NCBI GenBank assembly: GCA_000697055.1
Contig: JNDT01001012.1
Coordinates: 1 to 12,239 of the forward strand
Direction of reading: 5' to 3'
Length of the DNA: 12,239 bases
Origin: Saksenaea vasiformis B4078
Lineage: Eukaryota; Mucoromycota; Mucoromycetes; Mucorales; Saksenaeaceae
The stretch's first letter is position 1; every line of letters begins with the position of its first letter. Below are positions 8,292 to 12,239 of this stretch, one piece after another. The notes beneath the pieces are model-generated. The model saw nothing but the letters and a program-made list of their open reading frames with translations, made no database searches and was not told the origin of the DNA. The translations under genes were made by a program, and so were the position numbers.

Positions 8292-9138
8292 TCATTTGCT
8301 CAATATCTTCCTATAGTAGTAATTGATCATAAAATGGGAAACCGGATATTGGAATAATGTGATACAAAGCTTTGGACTTACTGCCTTTAGGATAGACTGG
8401 TATTGGCGTTGACAGGACGGTACAAGTGGTACATAGGGAGGAGGAGGTATCTCTTGTAGCGTCATGGCGTTGTCGTCGTTGAATTCAATAGTATACGTCC
8501 GAAACAGTACCAAGAACTAGTTCTTATAATGTCTAGCGCTAAGATCTCCCAAGATCGCATGAAATAACGTTGCGTTCATGCCAAGACAAGGGAAGTACAT
8601 TGTCGATGAACACAAATAGAAGCCATAGAAGCCTTTTGAGAACGCGCCGTAAGTCAGGTTGGTAATCATGGGTCCTTTGGACGTGTCTAAACGGTCGTTC
8701 ATGTTGGGGTAGCGAAAGGCGATGTAGAATCGTTCCTTAATGACATCCGCCATCACAAAGTATTCTGGGTACTTATTTGGAGGTAAAGGGCATCTTCGAC
8801 TGCGGAGGCTGTTGTTAATTTAAAAATGCCTTCCTCGAGCAATACTCTGATAATGTCACATGTGGTTGATATGTTGGAACATAGAATCAATCGTAAGAAC
8901 AGGAGGAACATTCACCACACCGCACAACTAATTGCTTAGCCTTAGCATGCTTGTTACTAAGAACGATTATCTTGAACTGTTCAAACGATTTGTCTGACGC
9001 GTTACAGCCCTCATAAAGTCCATGGCTATGAGGACTAGCATGTTGCATGATACAAACGTTGTCCTTTCACGTAAACTTGGCCTTTGCAGAGCACTGTAGT
9101 AAAGCCAATTTGTCATTGCATGAAGGACAAGTTCTCTC
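8292..9138 (-). pseudogene. Decayed Mutator-like (MULE) transposase
   Basis: Three minus-strand segments in different frames read as one protein. At 9138-8887: a zinc-finger-like part, RTCPSCNDKLALLQCSAKAK, an in-frame TGA, then VCIMQHASPHSHGLYE, SNKHAKAKQL and CGECSSC. The C..C..H.H order is like the GCM/FLYWCH-type finger found with MULE transposases. At 8863-8753: IRVLLEEGIFKLTTASAVED. At 8819-8292: KYPEYFVMADVIKE, LTYGAFSKGFYGFYLCSSTM, SARHYKN, an in-frame TAG (8517-8519), then FLVLFRTYTIEFNDDNA. The last pieces match the DDE-core style of MULE transposases (S-T-MY ... HY...F..LF). MITNLTY has N where an aspartate is usual. With two stops and two frame changes, it cannot encode an active enzyme. 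Coding remains may extend upstream to about 9490. Confidence 0.55.
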
Positions 9139-9268
9139 CACGCTTGCTCCACGCTTAGTTTCCGCAATGGTTGGTCGATTATACCGCTGCTAGATATCGT
9201 GTATCAGAATACAAGTTATACGAACGATAGTGAAGTGATAATTGCCTTATATTTAGTACAATTAATAC

Positions 9269-9490
9269 TTATGCAGGCCATCGCGCCGTTGCATTTCTTA
9301 GTGATGATACGATCACCGTTTTTTTATTAGTACAACTTTCTCTTTTCGGCATGCTCCAGTCGATATCACAATTAACTACATGAAGCCCCGTTTCCTCGTT
9401 AATGGGAGCAGCACGGGTAACAGTAATATCGTCTGTAGGAGAGTGCTCAAAACTGTCTCGAGTTGACGACTTTTCCTTTTGCTGACGCAA
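9269..9490 (-). other. 73-codon frame, possibly upstream part of the decayed transposase
   Basis: The frame is polar and protein-like (segments SFEHSPTDDITVTRAAPINE and HVVNCDIDWSMPKRE). It lies on the same strand and just upstream of the zinc-finger segment of the decayed transposase. No motif identifies it. It may be the N-terminal part of that element or an unrelated chance frame. Confidence 0.25.
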
Positions 9491-9555
9491 GTAACCCCGT
9501 GTAACTTACCACAAATTTTTCAACACTGGTCTGTCAATAAACTCCGTCTTTAAAC

Positions 9556-9715
9556 TTCCGCCAAAAATGGTGGAGAGTAGGAATGCCGCACACAAAAAAT
9601 CGCCCAAATACCGCCCTCCTTGGTGGAGAACCACCCAGAAATCGCCCACCTAAAAGTCACCCAATTACCGCCCTCTTTGATGGAGAGCCACCCAAAAAAC
9701 CGCCCACCTAAAAAC
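9556..9715. repeat. Tandem repeat of about 57 bp with inner hairpin
   Basis: Two clear units, 9596-9651 and 9652-9709, share CGCCCAAATACCGCCCTC-like starts, TGGTGGAGAACCACCC-like middles and the ending CGCCCACCT. A weaker third partial unit lies at 9556-9580 (CCGCCAAAAATGGTGGAGAG). In unit 1, GGTGG at 9622-9626 pairs with CCACC at 9631-9635 to form a short stem. The units differ by several substitutions and small indels, so the array is not new. It lies upstream of the decayed transposase and could be a transposon end. Confidence 0.65.
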
Positions 9716-10664
9716 CACCCCTTAAAACACTCATCGCAGTAATAAATTACGGCGCCACGCCAATGTGTTATTTGTATCGCTTACAATCCAATTGTGGATC
9801 CCCATTTTTTGGTAGTTTTGCGAAGTTTTTATCAGTATCCTTGTGCCACGTTTTAGAACCTTTGTTAGACTGCAGCGTTGTCGTTATTTCACGCAATTAG
9901 AGCTGACAGACCTTCCTTCTCGACTTGTTGTATTTAAATGTTTGTAGTGACAAATTTGTTAAAAATGCAACGATATAGAGAGAGATTAAAACGCAAGAAT
10001 TAAATAGTGGAAGATGCTATAATAATCTACGCTTACTTTGAATAAGTCTGTATCAGCTTAGTGTATTTGACTAAACTTGAATCCCTCCACATCCCTATAC
10101 GAGTACTGCCGAACAAGAATATCATGATTTCTGGAACATGAATTATATTCATACACAGTTATCGACTGTTGAGCGATATTCGAAATACGCAGGGAAATCT
10201 CCAGTTTAAGCTGAAAGACAATTCCACGGATGAATGCCCACTTACAGTTTAGAGCCAAGGTGCAAGCAGCTGGAGAAGGCATCAGCTATTTGACATAAGA
10301 CTGAATCATGAAGATCCACTAATGCAAGGTATCGTGGAACTACGAAGTCCTTCGGACGAGGTCGATGGTACTCCCCCAGAGACCGCGCCACTTCTCAGGG
10401 CCGAAGCCTACAAATCTGAGATAAACCTTGCCGTTTCAGAAGAGAGCTATAAAAGAAAAGCGGGAGCGGGTAGCAGCTATGAACTAAGCTACAAGATTAC
10501 CTAACAATAACCGCCTACAGATCCCGTAGGACAAGTTAAGTCTTTGGCCTCCTCCCATGACAAGACTGACAACAGTTGATCCATCGAGGGCCTCGTACAT
10601 GTAGCATAAAGACAGGTATATAAATTTGTTATAATAAATCAATGTAAGCTGTTCATGTGATGGA
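9716..10664. other. Spacer without a confident gene
   Basis: AT-rich DNA. Two frames are weakly protein-like: 74 codons on the minus strand at 10282-10058, and a plus-strand frame at 10322-10504 that stays open upstream to about 10253, where a TTTAG could serve as a splice acceptor. Neither has a recognisable domain. Otherwise I see nothing. Confidence 0.35.
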
Positions 10665-10670
10665 TTTATT
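10665..10670 (-). terminator. Poly(A) signal AATAAA of the second CotH gene
   Basis: AATAAA on the minus strand about 64 bp after the stop codon at 10734, within ATAAATAAAT. The first CotH gene has no equally clear hexamer at this distance, so the 3' ends of the two paralogues differ. Confidence 0.5.
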
Positions 10671-10733
10671 TATGCCGTTGGTTATTTTACAAAATCAGAG
10701 AAAGGAAGAAGGAAGAACTGAGGAAATAAGAAT

Positions 10734-12239
10734 CTAAGATTGAGTAGTGGCATTGAAATGAGCAAGTGTTGCTCCGCTTTGGCGTTTAAACCACTCCTTA
10801 ACGCCAGCCAAGGATATACCGAAGACGGTACCATTCACAGCCTCTTCAAAGGTGACGTTGGCACGAACTCCCATGTTTATGATTGTAGGCAGATCCAACG
10901 GCGGAGGAATAAAGGAAGGACTCGGCGGGCCACCAGGCTCACCATTCTTTGGCGGGTTGGGATTCGCCTTAGGTAACACCTTATCCCATGCAACATCTTC
11001 TCTGACCATATTAGCCAGATCATCAATGCGCTGATTGAGGACATTGGGATTGACAAGCTCCTTGCTAAGTTTGACTAACAGCTGTTCGAACCGTGTCTTG
11101 AGTTCTGGGACGCTGGTGAAGTTTAACAAGGGGCGTGTCATGGAGAAACCGGGGTACTGTCTGTAATCACCAGTCCACATGTCGTTGAGCTTGACCATCG
11201 TTGCTCCAAGACTAAGGTCGACATCAGATGGCAAGTAAACCATCTTCTTGGACTTCGGATCGTGGTATACATAGTAGTTATCCAAATTGGCGATATAGCC
11301 ATCCGAAAATCCGAGCAAGACTTCAAGTGCCATACTATTCGCGCCTATTTAGTATGTTGCAATTAATAAATCCTGATACGTACTTGCGAATGACACTTTC
11401 AACGTCCACATGTTCTTCCCAAGCTTTAGCGGTGGCAGGTCCTTCTGTCAGGAAGCGAGAAAGTTCCATCAACTTGGTATAATCAGCTGGTCCTTCTTTT
11501 GGCGGTTCCTTAATTCTATAGGCACCATCGGCATAGGCTGTCTCATTAGCACCACGGTAGACAAGATCGGAACGGGAACCGGTTGTGGAAGAGCCACCCA
11601 TGCCTTGATACAAGATACCCTGTTCGAATTTTTCACCTCCGGCGAACTCATTTTTCAGCCAAGGGTCCTTATAGTTTTCAATAAAGCCATAGAGACCCAT
11701 TGGACGGTCATTAAAGAACACTCTATGGAGAAATATCAGCTATAATTCTCTAAAAGTTATATTCTTTCGATTACCTGACATAAGAGGTACCAGTAGTGGC
11801 GACACCAGAAGATTGAAGAATATCATAGACAATTTGTTCTCGCAGATATGATGGATCAGAAACCATAGCACGCAACTTCAGTCTGCGGAATCCACGGAAT
11901 CCTTTTTTGTCTTCTATCTTCAAATTGTACGCCAGCTTTGGTGACCATCGAGAACCACGACCTCCGAGATGAATCTTCACGTTGTTTACTTGTTCGATCT
12001 TATTTGGACTGTAGAAAGAAACGTGTGTAAATAAGCGTGAGCGGATACCCGAATAATTTGTCTTACGCAATGTATGTCATGTTGGTGAGAACTTGGTTGT
12101 CACCAGTCGAGTTTTTGTGCATCAAATCGATCTCGGCCTGACTACCAGAAAAGTACAATGTGGGAATCTGGCCATCAATGTGGAGATCCGTTTTGATGCG
12201 ATTGATTATTGGTAACGGAGGAAGGACATTTGGTAATTT
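10734..12239 (-). CDS. CotH-family secreted protein, second copy (5' end outside window)
   Basis: Minus-strand exons visible: 12239-12067 (partial), 12008-11775, 11722-11384 and 11334-10734. The introns are 58, 52 and 49 bp, at exactly the positions and phases of the first copy (3709-5597). Exon lengths 234 and 339 are identical; the last exon is 601 against 607 bp, two codons shorter. The same CotH motifs are present: HLGGRGSRW, MGLYGFIENY, DNYYVYHD and LPSDVDLSLG. The C-terminal proline-rich stretch differs (PNPPKNGEPGGPPSPS), as do several residues before the stop. There is no GPI-type tail. Signal peptide and N-terminus lie beyond the window end. The two genes form a tandem pair about 7.0 kb apart on one strand. 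The role is as for the first copy: a surface or secreted CotH protein with an atypical kinase fold. Confidence 0.9.

Overview
The window reads as nuclear DNA of a filamentous early-diverging fungus, most likely Mucorales (Mucoromycota). The reasons are two tandem CotH-family genes (a family expanded in Mucorales), a secreted fungal-type LysM protein, very short GT-AG introns (48-58 bp), compact TATA-plus-short-leader promoters, and AT-rich intergenic DNA full of decayed transposons. Every confidently called gene lies on the minus strand.

Layout from low to high coordinate. 1-640: no confident gene, only short coding-like scraps. 743-1791: a four-exon gene for a 295-residue secreted protein with one LysM domain, a KR dibasic site and three tandem 59-residue four-cysteine repeats that I do not recognise. 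This is the best candidate for something undescribed. 1860-3700: intergenic DNA holding a transposase scrap (2502-2757), a possible potassium-channel scrap (2758-2940) and a GC-rich GGGC/GCCC cluster (3432-3546). 3709-5597: a complete five-exon CotH-family gene (560 residues, signal peptide, CotH kinase-fold motifs). 5640-10700: a repeat-rich spacer with an LTR-like promoter and 25-bp tandem repeats (about 6470-7300), a decayed transposon-protein C-terminus (7582-8101), a decayed Mutator-like transposase (8292-9138) and a tandem repeat of about 57 bp (9596-9709). 10734-12239: the 3' four exons of a second CotH-family gene with the same intron positions, running off the window end.

The genes share a cell-surface or secretory theme: a chitin-binding-type LysM protein and two secreted CotH proteins. 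CotH proteins of Mucorales are known from the literature as spore or cell-surface proteins and, for some members, as host-cell adhesins/invasins. The two CotH copies differ in a patchy way. Exon 3, intron 2 and the visible part of exon 2 are about 98% identical, while intron 3 and the C-terminal segment have diverged, which suggests gene conversion or recent exchange. All exon joins were deduced by eye from splice signals, reading frame and agreement between the two copies. They are not supported by transcript data.
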